Shown here: positions 8,825-16,429 of the stretch, in pieces | How positions within the stretch are numbered: position 1 is the first letter of the stretch | Layout: each line of letters starts with the position of its first letter | Assembly: GCA_023404095.1 (NCBI GenBank) | Contig: JAEYDD010000042.1 | Coordinates: 149,639 to 213,638 of the forward strand | From: Pseudomonadota bacterium | GTDB lineage: Bacteria > Pseudomonadota > Alphaproteobacteria > Rhizobiales > Rhizobiaceae | Reading direction: 5' to 3' | Length of the DNA: 64,000 bases | The notes under the pieces: generated by a model | Database searches by the model: none | Told to the model about the DNA's origin: nothing | Seen by the model: the letters and a program-made list of their open reading frames with translations, nothing else | Made by a program: the position numbers and the translations under genes

Positions 8825-9616
8825 TTACGCGGCGGCCGGTTGGCTGTGGTTGGTCAGGAGCGCCTGGTTGATCAGCACCTTCACGGTCTCCGGGTGGAAG
8901 GGCTTGCTGACGAGATAGGCAGGCTCGGGGCGCTCGCCGGTCAGGAGCTTCTCCGGATAGGCCGTGATGAAGATCACCGGCAATTGTGCCCGCGACAGGA
9001 TGGAGCTTACCGCGTCGATGCCCGAGCTGCCATCGGCAAGCTTCACGTCGGCGAGGATGAGACCGGGCCGCGTATCGCTCCAAAGCTTCTCGGCCTCGGT
9101 CTGGGTCCTGGCGATGCCGATGACATGGTGACCCATGTCGTTCACCATGTCGGCGAGGTCGAGCGCGATCAGCGGTTCGTCCTCGATGATCATGATGCCG
9201 GTTTCGGCCTGGGCGGCGATCTCGCGGAAGCCTGTGTCGAGCAGGGCGCAGACGTCGCTCTCATCCATTTCGAGTATTTCGGCGGCGTGGGTCGTGGGGA
9301 AGCTCTCCATCGTCACCAGCAGCAGCGCCTGGCGGACGCGTGGCGGCACGGCGCTGAGATCCACGCCTGCGGGGGCTCCCGGCGCGATGGACAGGGAATC
9401 GCTGATGGAGACCGGAAGCGACGAGATCATCCTGGACAGCAGCCGGAACAAACAGAGCCGGTCGTCTTCACTGTTTGCGAAGACAGACGGATCCATCAGG
9501 ATCGCCTCGAGCGTGGCTGCGACGTAGGCGTCACCCGAAGCCTGTGTGCCCGTTAGTGCGCGTGCATAGCGGCGAAGGTGCGGCAGGTGTGGTGTAATGC
9601 GGTCGGAAATCGGCAT
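8825..9616 (-). CDS. phyR: General stress response regulator PhyR
   Basis: A 263-residue protein with the PhyR fold: residues 1-130 are an ECF-sigma-like domain (start ISDRITPHLPHLRRYARAL) and residues 140-255 a receiver. Acidic Glu145/Asp146, phospho-acceptor Asp190 (LILADVKLAD) and Lys238 are visible. When phosphorylated, the sigma-like part binds the anti-sigma factor NepR and frees EcfG. The start at 9616 is favoured over an upstream in-frame ATG at 9760, because it follows a GGGGAG ribosome site and is the family N-terminus. It is divergent from nepR-ecfG, with its own EcfG-type promoter. Confidence 0.95.
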   Translation of the reverse strand: MPISDRITPHLPHLRRYARALTGTQASGDAYVAATLEAILMDPSVFANSEDDRLCLFRLLSRMISSLPVSISDSLSIAPGAPAGVDLSAVPPRVRQALLLVTMESFPTTHAAEILEMDESDVCALLDTGFREIAAQAETGIMIIEDEPLIALDLADMVNDMGHHVIGIARTQTEAEKLWSDTRPGLILADVKLADGSSGIDAVSSILSRAQLPVIFITAYPEKLLTGERPEPAYLVSKPFHPETVKVLINQALLTNHSQPAAA

Positions 9617-9663
9617 CGGAGCTCCCCTGTGATGCATTCGGCAGAACTGCCGGTTGACCAAAG

Positions 9664-9688
9664 AACGCCGGGCCGCAATTTTGGTTCC
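9664..9688 (-). promoter_or_regulatory. EcfG-type promoter of phyR
   Basis: On the minus strand GGAAC (9688-9684) is followed by 18 bases and TT (9665-9664) within GCGTTC, the full consensus including the preferred CG before TT. It is 48 bases upstream of the phyR start and implies positive autoregulation by EcfG. Confidence 0.75.
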
Positions 9689-9696
9689 GGTGATCA

Positions 9697-9721
9697 GGAA
9701 CCTTTTTGACGGGCGTGCATT
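9697..9721 (+). promoter_or_regulatory. EcfG-type promoter of nepR-ecfG
   Basis: GGAAC at 9697-9701, an 18-base spacer, TT at 9720-9721; 56 bases upstream of nepR. It is back to back with the phyR promoter, the -35 boxes being only 8 bases apart, so the same sigma factor drives both arms of its own switch. Confidence 0.75.
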
Positions 9722-9777
9722 ACCTGTGTCGAAATCCCTTTGTGGCGACAACGCAGACAAGTTGAGAGTTCAATATT

Positions 9778-9966
9778 GTGAAGCAACAACAAAGACCGGA
9801 ACATCCGCTGACTTCCGATGGGGCTGAGGCGCAGATTGCTCAGAAGCTGCGTTCCTTCTACACGTCCGTGCAGGAGGAGCCGATCCCGCAGAAGTTCCTC
9901 GATCTCCTGGAGAAGCTCGACCTGGCCGAGCAGAAAAGCATGCAGGTGGGGAGCGAAGATCGGTGA
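9778..9966 (+). CDS. nepR: Anti-sigma factor NepR
   Basis: A 62-residue protein starting at GTG 9778. It contains the NepR core: a first amphipathic helix around IAQKLRSFYTSVQEEPIP, then FLDLLEKLDLAE. NepR holds EcfG inactive in unstressed cells and is sequestered by phosphorylated PhyR. Size and position, between divergent phyR and ecfG, match the family. Its TGA overlaps the ecfG GTG start (GTGA at 9963-9966), which couples anti-sigma and sigma synthesis. Confidence 0.93.
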   Translation: MKQQQRPEHPLTSDGAEAQIAQKLRSFYTSVQEEPIPQKFLDLLEKLDLAEQKSMQVGSEDR

Positions 9967-10523
9967 GCAAGATGGAGCCGACCAACACGTTCAAGCGCGA
10001 GCTGCTTTCGATCCTGCCGAGTCTCAGGGCTTTCGCCATCTCGCTCGTCGGGCGGCATCACGAGGCCGACGACCTGGTTCAGGACACGATTATGAAGGCC
10101 TGGGCCAAGCAGGAGCAGTTCGAGATGGGAACCAACATGAAGGCGTGGCTTTTCACCATCCTTCGAAACGAGCTCTACAGCAAGCTGAGGAAGCGCGGAC
10201 GCGAGGTCCAGGACAGCGACGGACTGCTGACGGCGAATCTCGCCCAGCATCCGGCGCAATACGGCACACTCGACATGCAGGATTTCCAGCGCGCGCTTGC
10301 GCAACTCCCGGACGAACAAAGGGAAGCTATCATACTTGTGGGCGCCTCGGGATTTTCCTATGAAGAGGCCGCGGATATCAGCGGTTGCGCGCTCGGCACC
10401 ATCAAGAGCCGCGTGAACCGCGCAAGGCAGAAGCTGCAGGAAATCCTGCAGATTTCGCATGAGGGCGAGTTTGGACCGGATGCGATCTCCGCGCCGCTGA
10501 CCTCAAGGGCCTTCGTATCGTAA
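9963..10523 (+). CDS. ecfG: General stress response sigma factor EcfG (RpoE2)
   Basis: A 186-residue ECF sigma factor of the EcfG group. The sigma2 region covers about residues 10-80, with HEADDLVQDTIMKAW and the -10-binding TNMKAWLFTILRNE. Sigma4 covers about 105-165, with the helix-turn-helix around YEEAADISGCALGTIKSRV. It directs transcription from GGAAC-N18-TT promoters under starvation, heat, salt or oxidative stress. The start is GTG 9963, overlapping the nepR stop; ATG 9972 is an alternative. There is no terminator-like T-run after it, although a CCACCCG/CGGGTGG stem lies just downstream. Confidence 0.94.
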   Translation: MSKMEPTNTFKRELLSILPSLRAFAISLVGRHHEADDLVQDTIMKAWAKQEQFEMGTNMKAWLFTILRNELYSKLRKRGREVQDSDGLLTANLAQHPAQYGTLDMQDFQRALAQLPDEQREAIILVGASGFSYEEAADISGCALGTIKSRVNRARQKLQEILQISHEGEFGPDAISAPLTSRAFVS

Positions 10524-10643
10524 TGGAGGATACCACCCGTTTCCTGGGCGGGTGGAGGGGATTGGTCGGAGAACAGAGATGCAGGCTTCCGGCGCGGGGC
10601 AGAGGTACTAATTGAGGGTATGGATGTCCCGGAAGGATCTCAA

Positions 10644-12158
10644 ATGAACCGGGCAGGCGTATCCGCACCCGTTGCGCTTGCTGCGGCTCTCGCCTCGCCG
10701 GAGCGGCTGGAAGCCGTTGCGGCGAGCGTGCCGGCGCATGTGGGGCCGGATGCGGATTTCACCGAAATCACGGAACTCGCAGCGGGCTTGTTTGCGGCGC
10801 CGATCGCGATCGTCAGCATTATCGGCCAGTCCACCCAATGGTATTTGGCGCGCAAGGGCATTGCCGAGGTGAGCGCCAGCGCGGGGGATTCCCTCTGCGC
10901 GTGGCTGTTGCTCGAGGAAGGTGCCCCGATCACCGTGCTTGACGCTAGTGCGGATCGCAGATTTTCCGGGCTGCCGAGCGTCGCCGGCGAGCCGCATGTG
11001 CGTTTCTATGCCGGCGCGCCGATCTGCTACGCAGGGCAGGCGATCGGCAGCATCTGCGTCTTCGATACCGAAAAGCGCGCAAGCGACGTCAGCGACCAAG
11101 CGCTGCTGCATCTGCAGCAGCTTGCCAAGCTTGCCGGATCCCTGCTCCAGTTCAAGGAGGAGGCACGGCGCCGGGCGGTGGCCAATGCAACGATCACCCG
11201 GGAGGAGCAGCGCCAGGCTTCGGCACTGGATGTCGCCAATGTCGGCAGCTGGCTGTGGAACATCAAGACGGGGGCTGTGACGGGAAACACGCCACTGTTG
11301 CGCATGCTCGACCTGAAGCCGGGTGTGAAGCTCACGGCGCGCCGCATCTTTACTTCCATCCACCCGACAGAGCGGAAAACCACAATCGGCAAGCTTCGCG
11401 AGGCCCTTTCGAGCGGCGGCGAATATGACGGCATGTTCAGGGCGGGCGCGACCAGCCGATGGCTTCTGGGCCGTGGACGCGTGCAGGAATGGGATGCGGA
11501 TGGAAAGCCGTCCATGTTCCTGGGCATCACGCTCGACGTTACCGAAGGGCAGATCGCCTCCGAGCGGATGCGGCTCTTGCTCCGCGAGTTGAACCACCGG
11601 GTGAAGAACACGCTTGCCATGCTGCAATCGCTGGCGCGTCAGACCTTGCGTCAGACCAAGGATCCCGCCGCCTTCATGGAGGCCTTCGCAGGGCGGCTGC
11701 AATCGATCTCCGAAGCCCATGGGCTGCTCAGCGATCACGAGTGGGGCACGATCCGTCTGACCACTCTGCTGCAGGCCCAGATAAAACCCTATGTCGATGA
11801 TTTCGCAGCACAGGTCGAAATCCACAAGGACGAGGTGAAGCTCGGCCCGGACCAGGCTATCGGACTGGGCCTCGTGTTGCACGAACTTGCGACCAACGCG
11901 CGCAAATACGGGGCACTGTCGGCCCCCGGCGGGAAACTGGTGATTACCGCGCGCGTGGTGCAGGAAGACGGGCATCCGGTATTGAACATGACCTGGCACG
12001 AGATGGGCGGGCCTACGGTCAAGCCGCCGGAGCGCCATGGATTCGGCCTCGTTCTCATCGAACGCAGCCTCGACAAGGTGCTCGGCAGCAACGTGCACCT
12101 GGAGTTCCTGCCGAGCGGACTGACGGCACTGGTCAGGCTTCCGCTCGACCAGATCTGA
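10644..12158 (+). CDS. HWE-family sensor histidine kinase (GAF-PAS-HWE) of the general stress response
   Basis: About 504 residues, no membrane helix, so cytosolic. Residues 25-165 look like a GAF domain, 195-305 a PAS domain, and from 310 an HWE kinase: phospho-accepting His318 in NHRVKN, HELATNARKYGALS at 413-426 and the WHE motif at 451. Kinases at this site in rhizobia control PhyR phosphorylation, acting as kinase or phosphatase. ATG 10644 has the better ribosome site (GGAAGGA, 6-7 base spacing); an in-frame ATG at 10620 is also possible. It lies on the ecfG strand after a 120-base gap, without a recognisable EcfG promoter of its own. Confidence 0.88.
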   Translation: MNRAGVSAPVALAAALASPERLEAVAASVPAHVGPDADFTEITELAAGLFAAPIAIVSIIGQSTQWYLARKGIAEVSASAGDSLCAWLLLEEGAPITVLDASADRRFSGLPSVAGEPHVRFYAGAPICYAGQAIGSICVFDTEKRASDVSDQALLHLQQLAKLAGSLLQFKEEARRRAVANATITREEQRQASALDVANVGSWLWNIKTGAVTGNTPLLRMLDLKPGVKLTARRIFTSIHPTERKTTIGKLREALSSGGEYDGMFRAGATSRWLLGRGRVQEWDADGKPSMFLGITLDVTEGQIASERMRLLLRELNHRVKNTLAMLQSLARQTLRQTKDPAAFMEAFAGRLQSISEAHGLLSDHEWGTIRLTTLLQAQIKPYVDDFAAQVEIHKDEVKLGPDQAIGLGLVLHELATNARKYGALSAPGGKLVITARVVQEDGHPVLNMTWHEMGGPTVKPPERHGFGLVLIERSLDKVLGSNVHLEFLPSGLTALVRLPLDQI

Positions 12159-12170
12159 AGGCGCTTCCAG

Positions 12171-12645
12171 TTTTTCAGGAAATCGGAACGGTCAGTCGTC
12201 GCTGAGGCGACGGCCTCGCGAAGACGGCTTCAGAAACAGTGCCAGCGCCACGCCGAGTGCGGCTGTGGCAAGGGAACTCCGTGCATCCAAGTCCTGCCTC
12301 CTGCTGAAGGCTGGGCATGGGCGCGCTATTCCTGTCGCCGTCTCCGGCACATCTTCGCTTCACGCTCGTTCAAATAGACGAGGACGCAGACCAGATCACG
12401 GCACGGGCTGTTTCTCATGAAATCGGGATCGTCAGTCGTCGTTGCGGCGACGGCGTCGCGAGGACGGCTTGAGAAATAATGCCAGCGCCACGCCAAGTGC
12501 GGCGGTGGCAAGGGGATTGCGTGCAGCCGACCCTGCCGCAAGCGCTGCAAGCTGGCCACGGGCGCGCAATTCCTGTCTCCGTCTCCGGCGTATCTTCGCT
12601 TCACGCTTGTTCAGATAGACGAGTATGCAGACGAGAATAACGGCC
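12171..12645. repeat. Imperfect tandem duplication, unit about 240 bp
   Basis: Bases 12171-12404 match 12411-12645 at a constant offset of 240, changing to 241 after a one-base indel. Long shared blocks include GTCAGTCGTCG, TGCCAGCGCCACGCC and TCTTCGCTTCACGCT. The right copy is the 3' end of the intact membrane-protein gene at 12432-12872; the left copy is its decayed duplicate. By eye roughly four bases in five agree, so the event is not recent. Confidence 0.85.
12192..12404 (-). pseudogene. Decayed duplicate of the C-terminal end of the YqjE-like membrane protein
   Basis: Read on the minus strand, this copy keeps LVYLNEREAKM, then hits TAG where the intact gene has a TTG leucine codon (in QELRARG). 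After a one-base shift it continues as SLATAALGVALALFLKPSS to its own TGA at 12192. It has no start codon and no N-terminal part, so it arose by duplication of about the last 75 codons of the neighbour and is not expected to make protein. Confidence 0.75.
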
Positions 12646-12872
12646 AGCAACGTTGCGCCCCCGGCGAGGCCGAAGAGGGCGGCAATGGCGCCGTGGCGCT
12701 GCGCAAGCGCCACCGTCAGGCCGGCGACGGCGAGTGTGTAGGCCGTCAGAAGCAGCAGGCCGGCAAGCAACGCGAAGATCGCGTTGCGCTTCGAGCGCTG
12801 CACCGTTTCCTCGATCCTGTCCTCGACCCTGAACAAAAGGCTCTGCGCAAGGGCCGCTACGATCGAAACCAT
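12432..12872 (-). CDS. Small membrane protein, phage-holin-like / YqjE-type
   Basis: A 146-residue protein. The N-terminus is amphipathic, two membrane helices lie near residues 31-53 and 61-88, a very basic stretch follows (EAKIRRRRRQ), and a short third hydrophobic segment (ATAALGVALALFL) sits near the C-terminus. It resembles the YqjE / putative holin superfamily III proteins found beside DUF883 proteins; holin here is only a family label and lysis is not implied. It follows the YqjD-like gene on the same strand after 209 gene-free bases. Its 3' end is duplicated in tandem. Confidence 0.7.
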   Translation of the reverse strand: MVSIVAALAQSLLFRVEDRIEETVQRSKRNAIFALLAGLLLLTAYTLAVAGLTVALAQRHGAIAALFGLAGGATLLAVILVCILVYLNKREAKIRRRRRQELRARGQLAALAAGSAARNPLATAALGVALALFLKPSSRRRRRNDD

Positions 12873-13081
12873 TTACTGCTGCTCCCGAATTTCTGCTGAT
12901 TCATGGCACGGTTGCGACGGTCGCCGAACCGATCATGCCCGCTCACCCGAACAGGCTCGCGGGCAAATTGCAAGGGCGTCATCCGGGGCGGGCTTGTTAC
13001 GATACCTGTGATTGCCCGCCGGTTCGCCCGAGATTGCCGTGCGCGGGGTCCCCGGCACGGCAAAGCCTTGGCGGCCCCGCT

Positions 13082-13459
13082 TTAGCGGCGCAGGATCGCT
13101 GCGATGACGAAACCTGCCAGCGCTGCTGCGCCGAGTGTCGCGATCGGGTGCTCGCGTACCGTGCGGCGAACCTCGCGACCGGTGTCGCGATAGCGTGCCG
13201 TCAGTTCCGCCAGCACATCCTCGCCGCTTGCAATCAGATCGTCGAGATTCTCGGCGGCGTCGTCGCGTGCCTGGCGTGCGTTCTTCCGGAACATGGAGAA
13301 ACGGCTGCGCGCCTCGTCTGCGCCGTGCGAAGCCTCCTGTGCCACGAGCTTTGCCAACGTTGCGATCTGATCGCGCAGATCGGCGATCTGGTCTTCCATC
13401 GTTTCGGCTGCTTCAGATACGGTGCGGTCCTTGCCGCGGGAGAACATTCCGGATGCCAT
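13082..13459 (-). CDS. DUF883 (YqjD/ElaB-like) membrane-anchored stress protein
   Basis: A 125-residue protein: a long helical stretch at residues 15-95 rich in heptads (MEDQIADLRDQIATLAKLV), then the family's terminal membrane anchor with EHPIATLGAAALAGFVIAA and a basic tail. YqjD-type proteins sit in the inner membrane and bind stationary-phase ribosomes in E. coli; that role is family knowledge. The start at 13459 has a near-ideal ribosome site (AAAGGAGGG); the frame is open further upstream but over the hmuV gene. An EcfG-type promoter lies 48 bases upstream, so it should belong to the stress regulon. Confidence 0.82.
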   Translation of the reverse strand: MASGMFSRGKDRTVSEAAETMEDQIADLRDQIATLAKLVAQEASHGADEARSRFSMFRKNARQARDDAAENLDDLIASGEDVLAELTARYRDTGREVRRTVREHPIATLGAAALAGFVIAAILRR

Positions 13460-13506
13460 TTCACCCTCCTTTGCCTGTTCATACGCAAGACTATGTTGTG
13501 GTGCAC

Positions 13507-13531
13507 AACGCGGACGGCGCAAGAAAGTTCC
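13507..13531 (-). promoter_or_regulatory. EcfG-type promoter of the DUF883 gene
   Basis: On the minus strand GGAAC (13531-13527), 18 bases, then TT (13508-13507) preceded by CG, a full match to the consensus. It is correctly placed and oriented for the gene starting at 13459. Confidence 0.72.
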
Positions 13532-13551
13532 ACCTGCGCGCGCAGGCTGGC

Positions 13552-14340
13552 TCAGAGGATTGCCGTCTGGGGGAGAATGAACGGAGTTCCCGCAGCAGGC
13601 AAGCCGCTGACGCGCATCCGGCAGCCGAAGACCTCCTCCATTGCCGCGTCGGTCAAGACGTCGGCGGGGGCGCCGGCGACCACGACCTTGCCCCTCTTCA
13701 TCATGATCATGTGGTCGGCGAACATCGCCGTCAGGTTCAGGTCGTGCATCACGGCGATGACGCCGCCGCCGCGCGCGCAGTAGTCCCGGGCCAGCTGCAT
13801 GATCGTCAACTGGTGGCGGATGTCGAGGCTGGACACCGGTTCGTCCAGCATCAGGTAACACGGCTCCCCGTCGAGCACCGGCTCCCAGATCTGCGTCAGC
13901 ACGCGGGCAAGCTGCACGCGCTGCTGTTCGCCGCCGGAAAGCTCCTGGTAGAAGCGTCCCTCGAAACCCTGCAGGTCGACGGACGCCAGCGCTTCCGCCG
14001 CGATCGCCTCGGATCGTCCGGCATTGCGGTTCAGGCCGGTCGACAGGCCCATGCGGACGATTTCCCGGACGGTGAAGGGAAAGGCAATGGTGGTCGACTG
14101 CGGCAGCACGGCGCGCCGTGTCGCCAGTTGCAGCGGATCGAGGCTGCGCACGTCCCTGCCGTTCACCGTCAGTTCGCCGGTGCTGGCGATTTCTCCCGCC
14201 ACCGCCTTCATCGTCGTCGTCTTGCCGCAGCCGTTCGGGCCGACGATCGCCGTCACCTGGCCGGGCTGAGCCTGCAGAGAAAGCGCATCGACGATCAGGT
14301 TTCCGGCGAGGCGCACGGACAGGTTTTGGGCGCGGATCAT
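13552..14340 (-). CDS. hmuV: Heme ABC transporter ATP-binding protein
   Basis: A 262-residue ATPase of the FecE/BtuD type. Walker A GPNGCGKTT is near residue 34, the signature LSGGEQQRVQLAR in the middle, Walker B YLMLDEPVSSLD and the switch His in VMHDLNL. It drives heme import from periplasm to cytoplasm with HmuU. It is the last gene of hmuSTUV, 28 bases after hmuU. The family allocation is supported by the complete operon order. Confidence 0.93.
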   Translation of the reverse strand: MIRAQNLSVRLAGNLIVDALSLQAQPGQVTAIVGPNGCGKTTTMKAVAGEIASTGELTVNGRDVRSLDPLQLATRRAVLPQSTTIAFPFTVREIVRMGLSTGLNRNAGRSEAIAAEALASVDLQGFEGRFYQELSGGEQQRVQLARVLTQIWEPVLDGEPCYLMLDEPVSSLDIRHQLTIMQLARDYCARGGGVIAVMHDLNLTAMFADHMIMMKRGKVVVAGAPADVLTDAAMEEVFGCRMRVSGLPAAGTPFILPQTAIL

Positions 14341-14368
14341 GGCAGTCTCTTGCGTGTTGGGTCGGCGC

Positions 14369-15496
14369 TCACAAGCCGGCGGACGAACGTCCGCGCAGCA
14401 GCACCCAGAGGAAGAAAGGAGCCCCCGCCAGCGCGGTTATGATGCCGATCGGAAGCTCTGCGGGCGCGACGATGGTGCGTGCGAGCATGTCGGCTGCGAG
14501 CAGCAGGATGCCGCCGAGGAGGGCGGATGCCGGCAGCAGGTAGCGATGGTCCGGGCCGATCACCATGCGCAGGATGTGCGGGACGACGATGCCGACGAAG
14601 GCGATGCCGCCGCTGACGGCGACCGAGGCGCCGACCGCTCCCGCGACGCTGACCACGGCGATGTTCTTCAGCTTCTGGACCTTGATGCCCATGTGGAAGG
14701 CGGTCGCCTCGCCGAGCGTGATCGCGTTCAGGCCCCGTGAGAGAAAGGGCAGGACGGTCAGCGAGATCAGGATGATCGGTCCTGCGGTCAGAACCTTCGC
14801 CCAGGTGGCGCCGGCAAGGGAGCCGAGGTTCCAGAAGGTGACGTCGCGGAGCTGGCGGTCGTCGGCCATGTAGATCAGGATGCCGGTGATCGCGCCGGCG
14901 AGCGCTGCGACCGCGATGCCCGCCAGAAGCATGGTTGCGACCGACGTCTGTCCGTGCCGCGTGGCGACGCGGTACAGAAGCAGCGTCGTGATCAGTCCGC
15001 CGGCAAAGGCGGCGATCGGCAGGGCGAAGCCACCGAAGAAGCCGAGCAGGCCCATGGGAAGCGTGCCGCCGAGAACGATCATCAGAACGGCGCCGAGCGC
15101 TGCCCCCGAAGAGATGCCGATCAGGCCGGGATCGGCGAGCGGATTGCGGAACAGGCCTTGCATCACCGCGCCAGACACGGCAAGCGCTGCCCCGATGAGA
15201 AGACCGAGCAGGGCGCGCGGGAGGCGAATGTCGAAGACGATGATCCAGTCGCGCTGGCTCAGCACGGAGGATTGCTCTCCCGTCAATAGCGATACGACCA
15301 CGTCGACAGCCGAGGCGTTGGAGGCGCCGGTCGCGGTCGACAGCAGGAGCGCCAGGAGCGTGAGAACGACGAGGGCGGCAATCACCAGGCGGGCGAGGCC
15401 GGCGCGGTCGCCGGCAGCCGCCGCACGCAGGCTCGACAGCATCATGCCGCGCGCGCCCGGCTTGCCGGCATCACTGAGAGACATCTGCCTTGCCAT
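14369..15496 (-). CDS. hmuU: Heme ABC transporter permease
   Basis: A 375-residue FecCD-family permease with about nine to ten membrane helices. Conserved FecCD blocks are visible: IRLPRALLGLLIGAALAVSG near residue 92 and GGIAFVGIVVPHILRMVIGPDHR near 290. Its start at 15496 overlaps the hmuT end by 26 bases; the ATG at 15484 is a second candidate and also overlaps. It forms the homodimeric inner-membrane heme channel energised by HmuV. Confidence 0.93.
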   Translation of the reverse strand: MARQMSLSDAGKPGARGMMLSSLRAAAAGDRAGLARLVIAALVVLTLLALLLSTATGASNASAVDVVVSLLTGEQSSVLSQRDWIIVFDIRLPRALLGLLIGAALAVSGAVMQGLFRNPLADPGLIGISSGAALGAVLMIVLGGTLPMGLLGFFGGFALPIAAFAGGLITTLLLYRVATRHGQTSVATMLLAGIAVAALAGAITGILIYMADDRQLRDVTFWNLGSLAGATWAKVLTAGPIILISLTVLPFLSRGLNAITLGEATAFHMGIKVQKLKNIAVVSVAGAVGASVAVSGGIAFVGIVVPHILRMVIGPDHRYLLPASALLGGILLLAADMLARTIVAPAELPIGIITALAGAPFFLWVLLRGRSSAGL

Positions 15497-16418
15497 ACAG
15501 CCGTTCGTTCAGGTCGCGGATCGCGGACGCCGTCCGGGGGCCGAACCCGAGAAGATGGAGGCTGTTCATCCGGATGACGGTTTTGGTGGCGGCCGCGGGC
15601 GTCAGCGCGATGGCGGGATGGGCGAGAAGCTGTTCGTCGCTGCCGTCATGGCCGCCGCCGCGCGACATGACCATGATCGCGTCCGGCTTGGCGTTCGCAA
15701 TGGCTTCGTCCGACATGGCCTTGTAGCCGGGGAAGGCGCCGTCCGTCGCGTTTACCGCGCCGGCAAGCTTGAGGATGCCGTCCGCACCGGTATGGGCGCC
15801 CGCCGCCATGATCTTTCCGTCCTGGAAGCTGAGGACGAACAGCACGCGCTTGCGTTCCGCCTCGGGGCGCTTTGCGGCATCGGCAATCGCCGCGTCGAGA
15901 TCGCTGGAAACCTCGTCTGCGACCGCCCTGGCCTTGTCGGGAACGCCGAGGAAATCGCCAACTGTCGTGATCTTGGCGAGGATCGCGGCGCGGTCATAGC
16001 CTTCGGCAACCGTCTCGAACGGGATGCCGGCGTTCTTGAGTACGGCCAGCGCATCCGGTGGGCCGCTGCCTTCGATGGAAAGGATCGCGCTCGGATTGAC
16101 CGCCAGCACGCCCTCGGGCGACAGCGCCCGCATGTAGCCGACGTCGGGCAGCTTCAGCGCCGCTTCGGGATAGGTGCTGGTCTGGTCGCGGGCGATCAGG
16201 CGATTGCCTTCCCCGAGCGCGTAGACGATCTCGGTAATCGCCCCGCCGATGGTGACGAGCCGCGAGGTATCGACCTTCCGCACCTCTTCGGCTGCAGCGG
16301 TCGCAGGCACACCGGGCAGCGCTGCGGCGAGCGGCAGCAAGAAGGGTGCCGTCAGCGCGAAGGCGGCCAGAGCAAATTGCCGAAGACGCGGACGTTGGAC
16401 GGAAAAGCGGCTCGTCAT
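15471..16418 (-). CDS. hmuT: Periplasmic heme-binding protein
   Basis: A 315-residue family 8 (helical-backbone) binding protein. A signal peptide covers about residues 1-43 (hydrophobic LAAFALTAPFLLPLAAALPG, then ATAAAEE). The body has GGAITEIVYALGEG and a lone-helix backbone typical of heme and siderophore receptors. The start at 16418 follows AAGGAAC, a good ribosome site; longer frame upstream overlaps hmuS. It hands heme to HmuUV. Confidence 0.92.
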   Translation of the reverse strand: MTSRFSVQRPRLRQFALAAFALTAPFLLPLAAALPGVPATAAAEEVRKVDTSRLVTIGGAITEIVYALGEGNRLIARDQTSTYPEAALKLPDVGYMRALSPEGVLAVNPSAILSIEGSGPPDALAVLKNAGIPFETVAEGYDRAAILAKITTVGDFLGVPDKARAVADEVSSDLDAAIADAAKRPEAERKRVLFVLSFQDGKIMAAGAHTGADGILKLAGAVNATDGAFPGYKAMSDEAIANAKPDAIMVMSRGGGHDGSDEQLLAHPAIALTPAAATKTVIRMNSLHLLGFGPRTASAIRDLNERLYGKADVSQ

Positions 16419-16429
16419 GTCGTTGTTCC

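Noticed and set aside
10532..10556. CCACCCG/CGGGTGG stem after ecfG as a terminator
   Set aside because: No T-run follows on either strand; it may be only a structural hairpin, so no terminator is called.
12432..12872. Phage lysis holin
   Set aside because: Family label only; the neighbourhood is a stress-response locus beside a DUF883 gene and has no phage genes.
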